The notes beneath the pieces are model-generated. The model made no database searches and was not told the DNA's origin. It saw nothing but the letters and a program-made list of their open reading frames with translations. From NCBI RefSeq assembly GCF_039839275.1, contig NZ_JBDOQP010000004.1:248001-312000 (forward strand): a stretch of DNA of 64,000 nucleotides. The letters run 5' to 3'. Each line of letters begins with the position of its first letter. Positions within the stretch are counted from its first letter, which is position 1. Positions 1-8,960 of this stretch are shown piece by piece. The position numbers and the translations under genes are program-made. Origin of the DNA: Aerobium sp039839275 (GTDB lineage: Bacteria; Pseudomonadota; Alphaproteobacteria; Rhizobiales; Rhizobiaceae).

Positions 1-880
1 GCCTGCCGCCCCAAGCGATGGGATAGAGGATCTCGGCCGAGACCGGCGCCTCGGCGAGCAGGGTCTCGATGATCGGTGGCAGGGACAGCCGCTGGTTTTC
101 ATCGGCATAGAGAGACGTGGGTATGCCGTGCACCAGAAGATGGCGGATCCTTGGAAAACGGTCCACGATCCGCGCTAGGTGGTGCATCTCGTCTTCGTAG
201 GTGCCTACCGGCGAGCTCCCCGACTGGACCCAGAACACCGGGAGCCCGCTCTCCTCGACGAATTTCCAGTACGGATCGTAGGCCGGCTCCGAATGCATCG
301 GCTGGTAGCCGCTGCGGAACATCCCGGTGGTGGTGAAGTAGAAGCCGGCCATGCCGAGCCGGCCGATCTCATCATTCAGCCGTTCGAGTTCCTCGTCGGT
401 GTAGGCGAACGCCTCCTCCACCTGTGCCAGGCCAATGAAGCGGCCCGGATGCGCGCGCGACGCGTTGGAGAAGTCTTCCGCGAGGTTTCCGTAGATGTGA
501 TCGTTCTGGAGGATGGCCGTCTGAACGCCGGCATTGTCCATGAACGCAACGAGACGATCGGCCGGCATCGACAGGTCGTCCATCCACGGCGGCAGGAACT
601 GCACGTAGTAGTCTTCGCCGCCGCTGGTCCACTCGAACCGACCGAAGCGTCCCGCGCCGAATCGGGCATCGATGCGGCCGGCCGGCGACGGATCGACCGG
701 GTCCCACAGCATGCGCTCCGTCACAACTGCGCCGTCGCGCTTTCGCCGGTAGGGCTGGTTGCCGTGCATGTGCATGGCACGCTGCTGGTGCAGCCGGTGC
801 GTCTCCACATCGGCAAATCCCGCAGCCGTCGCTGCAGGCGGGAAGATATGCGCATGACAGTCGATGATGCCGTAGTCCAT
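1..880 (-). CDS. Amidohydrolase-2 family metal-dependent hydrolase, C-terminus outside window
   Basis: The first 293 residues are visible; the gene runs off the left edge. It starts with ATG seven bases after the stop of the upstream permease gene, so it is the last visible gene of the peptide-transporter operon. An HxH metal motif lies at H9/H11 (DCHAHIF) and a further strand-end histidine at H251 (LLVHGIP), as in TIM-barrel hydrolases/decarboxylases of the amidohydrolase-2 (PF04909) family. Members hydrolyse lactones or amides or decarboxylate aromatic and related acids. The substrate is not readable from sequence; by context it is probably a breakdown step for what the neighbouring ABC system imports. 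The remaining metal ligands lie in the missing part. Confidence 0.8.
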   Translation of the reverse strand, partial: MDYGIIDCHAHIFPPAATAAGFADVETHRLHQQRAMHMHGNQPYRRKRDGAVVTERMLWDPVDPSPAGRIDARFGAGRFGRFEWTSGGEDYYVQFLPPWMDDLSMPADRLVAFMDNAGVQTAILQNDHIYGNLAEDFSNASRAHPGRFIGLAQVEEAFAYTDEELERLNDEIGRLGMAGFYFTTTGMFRSGYQPMHSEPAYDPYWKFVEESGLPVFWVQSGSSPVGTYEDEMHHLARIVDRFPRIRHLLVHGIPTSLYADENQRLSLPPIIETLLAEAPVSAEILYPIAWGGR

Positions 881-887
881 GTGATGC

Positions 888-1739
888 CTAGCTGTTGGAA
901 GCGGGGTCGAAGACGTCGCGTAGCCCGTCGCCGAAAGCGTTGAAGGCGAGCACCAGAAGCGAGATCGCGACGCCTGGCGCGATCACGAGATGTGGCGCGA
1001 CCGTCAGATACTCGCGGCTGGCGCCCAGCATCGTCCCCCATTCGGGAGCCGGTGGTTGCACGCCGAGTCCCAGGAAGCCGAGCGCCGAACCAATCAGCAC
1101 CGCCTGCCCGGCGTTCAGGCTGAGTTCGATGATGATGACGGTCGCCGCGTTGGGCAGGATGTGACGAAGCAGGATACGGGTATGGCCCATGCCGACCGTT
1201 ATGGCTGCGGCGATGAAATCCTCCTGGACGAGTTCTATCACGCGCCCGCGCACGAGGCGCGCGAGTGGAGGAATGAAGCTCGCGGTGATGGCGATCGTCA
1301 GCCCCGTCGCACTCGCCCCGGCCACGGAAGCGATCGCGATCGCAAGCACGATGTTCGGCACCGTGAGGAGCAGGTCGATCACCCCGGTGAGGATACGGTC
1401 TATCCAGCCGCCGAAATAGCCGGCAATGGCGCCCAGCGCGATCCCGCCGATACCTGCGAAGAACACCGAAGCAAGCGCAATCGACAGCGTGAACCGCGCA
1501 CCCACGATGATGCGTGAAAGAATGTCGCGACCGACATTGTCGGCGCCAAGCAGGTGCGCCGCCGAAGGCGGCTCCAGCATGGCGAACAGATCCTGCGCGT
1601 TCGGGTCGTAGGGAGCGATGTAGGCGCCGAAGACTGCAAGCACTGCGAAGGCGGTGAGCAGGATGCCACCCAGCCAGAGGAACAGGTTGATGCGACGCCC
1701 CGCCCGGCGCCTGCGGCGTGTGACGGCTGCTTCACGCAT
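888..1739 (-). CDS. ABC transporter permease, DppC/OppC type
   Basis: A 283-residue inner-membrane permease of the peptide/nickel/opine ABC family. The N-terminus is basic (MREAAVTRRRRRAGRR), followed by a first membrane segment, an extracytoplasmic loop with the typical YIAPYDP motif and a C-terminal permease domain. The EAA loop ends in RHILPNA, as is usual for DppC. I chose the ATG at 1739 because it overlaps the stop of the DppB-type gene in the arrangement ATGCGTGA, implying translational coupling; a longer reading frame exists but lies inside the preceding gene. Its partner permease and binding protein are directly upstream. The ATPase genes are not in the window and may lie beyond the left edge. 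Confidence 0.9.
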   Translation of the reverse strand: MREAAVTRRRRRAGRRINLFLWLGGILLTAFAVLAVFGAYIAPYDPNAQDLFAMLEPPSAAHLLGADNVGRDILSRIIVGARFTLSIALASVFFAGIGGIALGAIAGYFGGWIDRILTGVIDLLLTVPNIVLAIAIASVAGASATGLTIAITASFIPPLARLVRGRVIELVQEDFIAAAITVGMGHTRILLRHILPNAATVIIIELSLNAGQAVLIGSALGFLGLGVQPPAPEWGTMLGASREYLTVAPHLVIAPGVAISLLVLAFNAFGDGLRDVFDPASNS

Positions 1740-2652
1740 AGCGCAGCCTCGGATTGACGAAGCGGTAGATGACCTCGACCGCGATGTTGATGACAAGGAA
1801 GGACACCACGAAGATCAGCACGATCCCCTGCACGAGCGTGTAGTCACGCACGGAGACCGCCGTGAGCAGAAGGTCCCCGATGCCGGGCCAGGCACAGAGC
1901 CGTTCGATCACGACCGAGCCTCCCAGCAGGTAGCCGGCCTGAAGGCCGATCACCGTGACGGTCGGGATCATGACGTTGCGCAGCACGTGACGGCGTAACG
2001 CCAGGCCTTGCGAGAGACCCTTGGCCCGCGCGGTCCGCACGTAGTCCTTGCGCAGTTCCTCGATGACAACGCCGCGTGTCATGCGCGCCACCAGCGCGAT
2101 GAGCCTCGCGGCAAGTGCAAGTGTCGGTATGACCAGCGAGGCCGGCCCACTGGCGCCAAAGCTCGGCAGCAGGCCAAGATCGACCGAAAGCCAGGCGATC
2201 AGCAGCATGCCGAGCCAGAAATTCGGCACCGCCAGCAAGCCGACGACCGACAGCGAGATGACGTAGTCCGGGAGGCGATTGCGATAGGCGGCGGCCACGA
2301 CCCCGGCCGGTATGCCGATCAGGATCGTGAGCCCTATTGCCGCCGCCGCCAGCGCCAGCGTTGCTGGCAGCCGGTTTAGAATGTGGGGCAACGGGTTACC
2401 CCTGAACGTCGTCGAATAGCCGAAGTCGCCGACCGCGAGGCCCGAGACATGCCGCAGATATTGCTCGATCAGCGGCCGGTCCAGGCCGAGCTGTACGCGC
2501 ACTGCTTCGATCTCCGCCTGCGTGGCGGTGGCCCCGGCAACGAAGGTCGCCTCGTCGCCGGGTACCGACTTGAAGATGATGAACAGGATCGTGACGACGC
2601 CGAGCACGACGAAAGGTATGGTCGCGAAGCGCCTGGCCAGGAACCCGAACAT
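1732..2652 (-). CDS. ABC transporter permease, DppB/OppB type
   Basis: A 306-residue inner-membrane permease. It has the DppB-type N-terminus (MFGFLARRFATIPFVVLGV), a periplasmic region with the YSTTFRGNPL motif and about six membrane segments. The EAA loop (VRTARAKGLSQGLALRRHVL) that contacts the ATPase sits in the second half. It begins ten bases after the binding-protein gene and overlaps the DppC gene by eight bases, so the three form one transcription unit. Together they should make a peptide, opine or small-oligomer importer. Specificity cannot be read from the permeases. Confidence 0.92.
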   Translation of the reverse strand: MFGFLARRFATIPFVVLGVVTILFIIFKSVPGDEATFVAGATATQAEIEAVRVQLGLDRPLIEQYLRHVSGLAVGDFGYSTTFRGNPLPHILNRLPATLALAAAAIGLTILIGIPAGVVAAAYRNRLPDYVISLSVVGLLAVPNFWLGMLLIAWLSVDLGLLPSFGASGPASLVIPTLALAARLIALVARMTRGVVIEELRKDYVRTARAKGLSQGLALRRHVLRNVMIPTVTVIGLQAGYLLGGSVVIERLCAWPGIGDLLLTAVSVRDYTLVQGIVLIFVVSFLVINIAVEVIYRFVNPRLRYA

Positions 2653-2661
2653 CAGTCTGTT

Positions 2662-4266
2662 TCAGCCCTTGGCCGCGTCACGGAGATTGGTGAAGACGAT
2701 CGGCATCACGGTTACGCCCGAGACCGGCTTGCGCACGGCCGAGACGTTCTCGTTGATTTGCAGCCAAAGATAGGGCGCTTCTTCCCAGATGATCGCCTGT
2801 GCTTCACGCAGCGCTTCGAGCCGAGCCTCTTCGGCAGGCTCGCTGTCGGCCTTCTTCAAGAGTTGATCGACCTCGGCATTGCGATAGCGGCCGATGTTCC
2901 AGACGTCCGGCTTGCCCTCATCGTCTGCGTTCGACTTGAACAGCGAAGCGAGATGGTAGGTGCCGGAGGCATTCGAGGGATTGAAGCCGAACATCGCCAT
3001 GTCCCAGGCAAGGTTGGCCTTGTCCTGCCGCAGATGATCCCAATAGGCACCCTTTTCGATCTTCGTGATCTGCACGTCGACACCCACCTGCGTCAGCGAG
3101 GCCGCGACGATCTCGGCCACCGCCACGTCACCGGGGAACAGGCCATCCGGAGCGAAAAGCGACAGGGTGAGCGGCTCGCCATCCTTGGCGAGGGTCCCAT
3201 CCGAACCGGCTGCATATCCGGCATCCGCCAGCAACTTCTTCGCTGCTTCCTGGTCAAACACGGTTTCTCCAACGCTCGCATGCCCGATCGCATCGAATGC
3301 GAGGGGTGAATCGGGTGCCTGTGCAAAACCGAAGAAGACGCGTTCCGCGATGGTCGCTACCGGCACTGCCAGGTTCAGGGCCTTGCGCACATTGACGTCT
3401 GACAACGCCGGACGGGTGAGGTTGAGTGCCAGTCCGATTGGACGCAGGCCAGGCTTGCGCACTACCTCGACCTCGCCATTGCCGGAGAGCTGGCCTACGA
3501 GCTGCACCGGAACGGAATCGATCACGTCCACCGCGCCGGTGGTCAGCGCATTGATACGCGTCGCGGGCTCGGCGATGAAGCGGAAGACGATTGAGGACGC
3601 TCCCGGCTTGTCACCCCAATAGCCGTCATAGGCCGTCAGGGTCAGTTCCTGCCCGGCATTGAAGCCCTCGACCATGTACGGCCCAGCGCCGACCGGATTC
3701 TGGGCGAAGCCGTCCTCGCCGAATTCCTCGATCGCCGCCGGTGACACGATGGCGCCAGAACCATGCGCAAGCGTGTTGGGCAACTGAGCGAAAGGCGCCG
3801 ACGTGCGGATCACCAGCGTCGTGTCATCGACGATGTCGGCACCGGCGATCGGATCCCAGAGCGGGCGGTTGGTCGTGTTGATCTCCTTGTCCATCATCCG
3901 CTCGATGTTGAACTTGATCGCCGCGGCATCGCAGGCGGTACCGTCGTGGAACGTGACCCCCGAACGCAGCTTGAGTTCGCATGATTGCAGGTCCTCGCTC
4001 ATCGAGAAGGATTCAGCAAGCTGCGGCACGATCGCCATGTCGGCGTCAAAGTCGAGCAGCCGGTCGAAGATCAGAAGTGCCGCCTCGTAGCCGCCCGGAT
4101 ACCCGGTGAATGCACCGTGCGCGGGATCGAGCGTCAGCACCGCAGTGCTTTGGCCGAATGTGATGGTGCCGGATGCGTCCTGCGCGAACGCGCGGATCGC
4201 GCCGGCCGGCAGGGTCGAAAGCATCGCGGCTCCCGCCGCGCTCGTCAGAAATTGCCTGCGTCTCAT
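2662..4266 (-). CDS. ABC transporter substrate-binding protein, family 5 (peptide/nickel type)
   Basis: A 534-residue periplasmic binding protein of the SBP_bac_5 (DppA/OppA) class. The N-terminus MRRRQFLTSAAGAAML is a twin-arginine-like signal ending at an AFAQD cleavage region, so export may use the Tat route. The ATG at 4266 is chosen because AAGGGGAG lies seven bases upstream and the signal peptide follows directly; the frame is open further upstream but encodes nothing recognisable. It is followed after ten bases by DppB- and DppC-type permeases. The upstream PLP enzyme that acts on D-cysteine or similar amino acids hints at a sulfur- or D-amino-acid-containing ligand, but that is inference. 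Confidence 0.92.
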   Translation of the reverse strand: MRRRQFLTSAAGAAMLSTLPAGAIRAFAQDASGTITFGQSTAVLTLDPAHGAFTGYPGGYEAALLIFDRLLDFDADMAIVPQLAESFSMSEDLQSCELKLRSGVTFHDGTACDAAAIKFNIERMMDKEINTTNRPLWDPIAGADIVDDTTLVIRTSAPFAQLPNTLAHGSGAIVSPAAIEEFGEDGFAQNPVGAGPYMVEGFNAGQELTLTAYDGYWGDKPGASSIVFRFIAEPATRINALTTGAVDVIDSVPVQLVGQLSGNGEVEVVRKPGLRPIGLALNLTRPALSDVNVRKALNLAVPVATIAERVFFGFAQAPDSPLAFDAIGHASVGETVFDQEAAKKLLADAGYAAGSDGTLAKDGEPLTLSLFAPDGLFPGDVAVAEIVAASLTQVGVDVQITKIEKGAYWDHLRQDKANLAWDMAMFGFNPSNASGTYHLASLFKSNADDEGKPDVWNIGRYRNAEVDQLLKKADSEPAEEARLEALREAQAIIWEEAPYLWLQINENVSAVRKPVSGVTVMPIVFTNLRDAAKG

Positions 4267-4321
4267 GTCGATACTCCCCTTCATTGTTGAACGCCAGAAG
4301 GCACGATGGTTGCCCGCGACG

Positions 4322-5338
4322 TCAGAGCCAAAGTTCATTCCACGTGAAGATTGCCGGCGTGCCTCCCGTATGCACGAACACCACCACGTCCTCTTGCGAG
4401 AACCGTCCCGCACGAATGTCGGCGATCAGCCCCGCCGCGGCCTTCCCGGTATAGATCGGGTCGAGGATGATGCCTTCGGTGCGGGCGAATAGCCTCACCG
4501 CCTCGTCTCCGGCCTCGCTGGGTACGCCGTAACCATTGCCGACGAAGGCTTCAGTGTTGATCACCTCGTCCTCGGAAACTGTGATCCCGAGATCGAGCGC
4601 GGCGCTGGTCTGGTTGGCGATCGACGCTGTGCGCGATGGAAGGTGAAACTCGTCCGTGGCGCACACGGCGTGCATCGCAAAGGTGTCGCCGAGCAGCTTC
4701 TGCGCCAGCAGGATGCCGGCCGAGCCCTTGCCGCTCGACGACATATAAAAGTAGCCGGGCCGCAGGCCGCGCTCATCGAGCTGCTCGACCACCTCGAGCG
4801 TCACCTCGAGATAGGCGACGGCGGATGCCACGTCGAACATCGGGTTGTCGTTGAGGATGTGCGGGCGACCCCCGCTGGCGCGAACATCCTCGGCGAGCGA
4901 GTCCAGCATGGCCCGCTGTGCACGCGAATTGGCGGCGAAATGAACGTCCGCACCCAGCAGGTAGTCGACGAGCAGGTTGCCCTGAACATTGTTGGGCTTT
5001 TGGCCTTCGAGCACGAGGATCGTGCGCAGGCCGAGCTTGTTGCACGCGCCGACCGTCTGGCGCGCAGAGTTGGACTGAAGGTCCAGCCCGACGATCACCG
5101 TGTCCGGATCGTCCTTCATCGCATGCGCCAGACGAAATTCGAGATTGCGCAGCTTGTTGCCGCCGAGCGCCACGCCCGTCAGATCATCGCGCTTGACGAA
5201 AATTCGTGGCCCGCCGAGCATGCGGCTGAGGTTGCGGGCTTCCTCCAGCGGCGTGTTCTTGAGCGCAATGTCAAGACGAGGCAACGTGGCAATCCGCTCG
5301 CGGATTTCCTGATGGCTCATCTTCCCTGCATCGCTCAT
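4322..5338 (-). CDS. PLP-dependent D-cysteine desulfhydrase / ACC deaminase family enzyme
   Basis: A 338-residue cytoplasmic enzyme of the fold-type II PLP family that includes D-cysteine desulfhydrase, 1-aminocyclopropane-1-carboxylate deaminase and L-cysteate sulfo-lyase. The PLP lysine is in GGNKLRN, and a glycine-serine loop (SSSGKGSAG) that would hold the phosphate lies in the middle. The ATG at 5338 has GGAGAG seven bases upstream. Reactions in the family release ammonia, pyruvate or 2-oxobutyrate, and H2S or sulfite; sequence alone does not decide between them. It heads the operon with the family 5 binding protein and is divergent from an IclR regulator with a strong palindrome between them, so expression probably responds to the substrate or product. 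Confidence 0.85.
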   Translation of the reverse strand: MSDAGKMSHQEIRERIATLPRLDIALKNTPLEEARNLSRMLGGPRIFVKRDDLTGVALGGNKLRNLEFRLAHAMKDDPDTVIVGLDLQSNSARQTVGACNKLGLRTILVLEGQKPNNVQGNLLVDYLLGADVHFAANSRAQRAMLDSLAEDVRASGGRPHILNDNPMFDVASAVAYLEVTLEVVEQLDERGLRPGYFYMSSSGKGSAGILLAQKLLGDTFAMHAVCATDEFHLPSRTASIANQTSAALDLGITVSEDEVINTEAFVGNGYGVPSEAGDEAVRLFARTEGIILDPIYTGKAAAGLIADIRAGRFSQEDVVVFVHTGGTPAIFTWNELWL

Positions 5339-5421
5339 GTCAAACTCTCTCCACTCCCCGGACAGAAGCCCGGCGAGGTCGGCCGCTAGCGGCAAACCGG
5401 TCATAACGCTGCACGTCAAAT

Positions 5422-5439
5422 TGTCCAGTATACAGGACA
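5422..5439. promoter_or_regulatory. Probable IclR operator, near-perfect 18-bp palindrome
   Basis: TGTCCAGTATACAGGACA reads TGTCC-A-GTATAC-A-GGACA, with every base pair symmetric except the two single A positions. It lies in the 161-bp gap between the divergent PLP-enzyme operon and the IclR gene, where IclR-family regulators commonly bind. A further half-like copy (AAGGACAG) occurs just before the IclR gene. That the IclR protein binds here is inference. Confidence 0.6.
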
Positions 5440-5499
5440 GTCGTCTTGTGTTAAGGACAGAATATCGATCCTGCCGAGATACGCAAGAGAAAGACGCAT

Positions 5500-6276
5500 A
5501 TGAGCCTGATTTTGCCCGCAACCGACGCCGAAGCCCCCCAGCGCCGAGAGCGTAGCGTCGATCGAATCCTGCAGATTCTCGAATTTCTGCATGGCCATGG
5601 GGAGGGCATCCGCATCGGGGCGCTGGCCAAGGCCCTCAACGCACCCCGCTCATCGACCTACACCCTGGTCAACGACTTGACGCAGGCCGGGCTCCTCGAA
5701 ATATCGCCGGACGACGGCCGCATCTTTTTCGGCAAGCGCATGTATCTTTACGGGCTGAACTATATTCGCGAGAACTCGCTGGCGAAACGCGCCCGGATGG
5801 AAGTGGACCGGCTCGCCAAGGAGACGGGCGAAACCAGTGAGTTCTGCATGCTGCAAAGCGGCCGCTACACCATCATGCACATGCGACCGGGAAACCGGCC
5901 CTTCCGCATCAGTTCCGCCGTCGGGCTGCAGATACCGATCCCCTGGACCGCGTCGGGCCGGCTGCTTTTGGCAGGGCACGACCGCGCGCAGATCGAAGCC
6001 TTGATCGCAGAGGAGGATCTCGTGCTGCCCGACGGGCGTCGTATCGACATCGATGAGTTCATCGACGCCATCGACCATGCCCGCCGAGACGGTTTCTGCC
6101 TCACCAAGGGGCTGGTTGACGCCGTGACCCAGTGCCTCGCAGCACCCATCTACGGTGCGGAAGGCAATGTCGAGGCGACGATCTGCCTGGTCCTGCCGAT
6201 CGATCTGTCCGACGAGCAGACGGCCGCGCTGCGCGAGACGCTGCTCGACAGCAGCAGCCGATTGTCGGCGCGATAG
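5500..6276 (+). CDS. IclR-family transcriptional regulator
   Basis: A 258-residue regulator with an N-terminal winged helix-turn-helix (about residues 18-75; RSVDRILQILEFL then LNAPRSSTYTLVNDL) and a C-terminal IclR effector domain ending in LVLPIDLSD. It is transcribed away from the PLP-enzyme/family 5 ABC operon, and a palindrome lies between the two start codons, so it most likely controls that operon and itself. IclR proteins usually bind small carboxylic or aromatic effectors through the C-terminal domain. The ligand here is unknown. Confidence 0.9.
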   Translation: MSLILPATDAEAPQRRERSVDRILQILEFLHGHGEGIRIGALAKALNAPRSSTYTLVNDLTQAGLLEISPDDGRIFFGKRMYLYGLNYIRENSLAKRARMEVDRLAKETGETSEFCMLQSGRYTIMHMRPGNRPFRISSAVGLQIPIPWTASGRLLLAGHDRAQIEALIAEEDLVLPDGRRIDIDEFIDAIDHARRDGFCLTKGLVDAVTQCLAAPIYGAEGNVEATICLVLPIDLSDEQTAALRETLLDSSSRLSAR

Positions 6277-6307
6277 GATCGAAGGAGTTTATCTCTGCGC
6301 AGCTCGG

Positions 6308-7342
6308 CTATTCCATCCGCGCGATCATCGCGAGGATGTCATCGCGTCCAGTCTCTTCCAGCAGTTGGAACAGGCAGTCACCGGGCTGCGTTCGCCCCAT
6401 GCTGCGGATGACAGCAACGAGACCGGTGCCGGTGAAACGCAGTTCCAGCGGCGGTTCAAGCGGATGTTCGGGCCGGTGAAGGTAGCCGGCCACCTGGCCT
6501 CTATTCACCGTCGCACCAAGGCTGACGATCGGTTCGAAGACGCCGTCGCGAGGTGAGTATACGAAGTGGTCCTGCGTGTTGAAGACGTGACGGGACGGTA
6601 TTGTGGGACGCCAGCGCTCGTCCATCTCCATGATGCCCAGATGGTCGAGGAGGCGATAGATGCAGCGCTCGGCCACCTCGAGCGAGTGGTGATCGAGCCG
6701 ACCGCTGCCGCCGAATTCGCCGGAAAGGTGCATCACGTCGCTGCGAAGCGCCGCCCGGCCAGCGACAGGACCGTTCGGGCAGCCAGCCTGTGCCCAGGTC
6801 AGCGGTGCGTTCATCGCCTCGAGTGCGGCGAACGTCCTTTGCGCCATGCCCTTTTGCGTCGACAGGTCCGCATAGGAGCATGGGAGATGGTCCAGCGAGC
6901 TGCCGCCTGAATGAAGGTCCAGCATGACGTCGCAATGGACAAGCAGTTCCTCGGCGATGAAGGCGGCGATCTGTCCCGTCGGCGTCGACGTGTAGCCGTC
7001 GCCGAACGAGCGGTTGAGGTTTCCGCCGTCGAGCGGCGACGTACGCGATCCCGCCGCCACCGCTGGTAGATTGGCGGCCGGCAGAACCAGCACTCGCCCC
7101 TGGATTCGATTGCAGTCGAGATTGTGGATCAGGCGGCTCAGCGCGACCTGGCCCTCATACTCATCGCCATGCGAGCCTGCCATGAGGAGAAGCGTCGGCC
7201 CCTCCCCGTTGGCAAAGACCGCAAGCGGGACGGGAATCGTTCCGTAGGCGGAACGATGCACCGAATGCTCCACCTGGATCAGCCCGACCTGTCGGCCTCG
7301 GCCACCCAGGTCCACGTCCGTCCATGCAGTCGATAATGACAT
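6308..7342 (-). CDS. Succinylglutamate desuccinylase/aspartoacylase family zinc deacylase (DoeB-like)
   Basis: A 344-residue M14-like zinc hydrolase. The zinc motif is GSHGDEYEG (His and Glu), with the third ligand in LDLHSGG and an arginine-rich substrate segment GNLNRSFG. Length and layout resemble N-alpha-acetyl-diaminobutyrate deacetylase (DoeB) of ectoine breakdown, but no ectoine hydrolase or other ectoine gene is nearby, so another N-acylated amino acid is as likely. The ATG at 7342 has GGAG seven bases upstream. It follows the family 5 binding-protein gene after 59 bases on the same strand and is convergent with the IclR gene. The pair may import and deacylate an N-acyl amino acid or peptide. 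Confidence 0.82.
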   Translation of the reverse strand: MSLSTAWTDVDLGGRGRQVGLIQVEHSVHRSAYGTIPVPLAVFANGEGPTLLLMAGSHGDEYEGQVALSRLIHNLDCNRIQGRVLVLPAANLPAVAAGSRTSPLDGGNLNRSFGDGYTSTPTGQIAAFIAEELLVHCDVMLDLHSGGSSLDHLPCSYADLSTQKGMAQRTFAALEAMNAPLTWAQAGCPNGPVAGRAALRSDVMHLSGEFGGSGRLDHHSLEVAERCIYRLLDHLGIMEMDERWRPTIPSRHVFNTQDHFVYSPRDGVFEPIVSLGATVNRGQVAGYLHRPEHPLEPPLELRFTGTGLVAVIRSMGRTQPGDCLFQLLEETGRDDILAMIARME

Positions 7343-7401
7343 CGGGCTTCTCCACAAGCGCCGTCATGCAGGCACGCGCCCGACGATCGGACGACGTCCG
7401 C

Positions 7402-8934
7402 TCAGTCCTCGATCCAGACGCGCTCGATGACGCGGTCCCCCGACAGGTCGGAGACGCTGCTCGGCTCGAACCCCTTGATCCGTGTCGACCTCGCGTCGAG
7501 GAAATCGGCAAATACGGGAATTACACTCGGACCCTCGTCATGCAGGATGGCCTGCAGCTCGCCGTAGATCTCCTTGCGCTTCTCGAAGTCCAGCGTGCCT
7601 TTGCCTTCCGCCAGCAGCGCGTCGAAGCGCGCATTGGACCAGTAGCTTTCGTTCCAGGAAGAGCCGGTCCCGTAGATGAGGGAGAAGGTCTGGTCGACCG
7701 GACGGTTGAGCCAGCTCGACACGGTGAATGGACGTTTCATCCAGGTATCGGTCCAGTAGCCATCCGCCGGCCGGCGCACCACCTGGAGATTAATCCCGGC
7801 TCCCCCGGCCTTGCTCTGGTAGACCTCCGACAGGCTCACGGCCTCCGGCAACGCAGCTTCGGACGTGTACAGCTCGAGTGACAGTTCATCGAGGCCGGCT
7901 TCCTTCAGGTGATATTTCGCACGATCGGGATCGAAATGACGCTGTTCCAGCGCGCCGTTATAATACTGGCTGTCGGGGGAGATGGGGTGATCGTTGCCGA
8001 GTGAACCGAGCCCGCCCATGACGACGTCGAGCATTGCCTGCCGATCGCAGCCATATTTCAGTGCCTGTCGAACATGATTGTCGTTCGTCGGCTCCGCGTT
8101 GAAGGCACAGATGAAGGTCCAGTGCACGGCCCCCGGCGAGCGCACCAGTTCCAGCGCGTCGCTTCGCATGATGAACGGCGCGACTTTCCGGTCGAGCTGA
8201 TTGATGATGTCGGCGGAGCCGCTCTGCAGCGCGGAGAGACGGGCGGTTGCGTCGTTTGTAACGGTCAAGACGACGCGCTCGACATACGCCCGGTCGCTCT
8301 TCCAGTAGTCTGGATTCCGGTTCAGCGTCGCCCTGACGCCCGGCACGAAGTCTTCCAGGACATAGCCGCCGGTTCCGATCAGATTGGACCAGTCCTCGAA
8401 GCCCGCTGGCACCACCATCGCGTGATAGTCGGCGAACGTATGCATGAACTCGGCGTTCGCTCCACCCAGCTTCAGCGTGACCTCATGCGTGTCGCTGGCT
8501 GAGACTTCGACAATCGCGTCGAACAGGGACTTCGCGCCGGATGTCGAGCCCTCCCCGCGATGCAGGTTGATGGAATACACCACGTCCTCGGCGTCGAGTA
8601 TCTTGCCGTTGTGGAACGGAACATCCTTCCGGATGCGGAGAACCCAGTTGACGGCGTCTGAACTTTCCCAGCTTTCCGCAAGCTCCGGCACGAGCTGGCC
8701 GTCCGGCAGAATCTCGACGAGCTGATTGCACACCGCGACGCCGATGACGCGCTGAACCTGCTGGGTGAAGGCGCGCGGGTCGAGGGAGTTGTCGGAACTG
8801 CCGCCGGCCATGGCGATGCGCAGCTCCCCGCCCTTGCGGGGCGTCGCGGCATAGGCGCCGAATGGCATCATGAGTGCGGTGGCTGCTGTGGCCGCAAGGA
8901 AGCCGCGCCGATCAAGCGTTGGAAAATCGCTCAT
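7402..8934 (-). CDS. ABC transporter substrate-binding protein, family 5, without adjacent permeases
   Basis: A 510-residue SBP_bac_5 protein with a twin-arginine-type signal (LDRRGFLAATAATALMMP) ending near AYAATP. The ATG at 8934 is preferred over one at 8952 because the purine-rich GGAGAACGAG lies just before it. It has no permease or ATPase partner of its own; the next genes are a GntR regulator upstream and a zinc deacylase downstream. It is only distantly similar to the family 5 protein some 3 kb away. It may share the DppBC-type permeases of that neighbouring operon; whether it does cannot be told here. Confidence 0.9.
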   Translation of the reverse strand: MSDFPTLDRRGFLAATAATALMMPFGAYAATPRKGGELRIAMAGGSSDNSLDPRAFTQQVQRVIGVAVCNQLVEILPDGQLVPELAESWESSDAVNWVLRIRKDVPFHNGKILDAEDVVYSINLHRGEGSTSGAKSLFDAIVEVSASDTHEVTLKLGGANAEFMHTFADYHAMVVPAGFEDWSNLIGTGGYVLEDFVPGVRATLNRNPDYWKSDRAYVERVVLTVTNDATARLSALQSGSADIINQLDRKVAPFIMRSDALELVRSPGAVHWTFICAFNAEPTNDNHVRQALKYGCDRQAMLDVVMGGLGSLGNDHPISPDSQYYNGALEQRHFDPDRAKYHLKEAGLDELSLELYTSEAALPEAVSLSEVYQSKAGGAGINLQVVRRPADGYWTDTWMKRPFTVSSWLNRPVDQTFSLIYGTGSSWNESYWSNARFDALLAEGKGTLDFEKRKEIYGELQAILHDEGPSVIPVFADFLDARSTRIKGFEPSSVSDLSGDRVIERVWIED

Positions 8935-8960
8935 ATTTATCTCGTTCTCCATTTCTGGAA

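Noticed and set aside
7388..7400. Short hairpin CGGAC-GAC-GTCCG after the orphan family 5 binding-protein gene
   Set aside because: Only five base pairs with a 3-nt loop; too weak to count with the other post-binding-protein hairpins.
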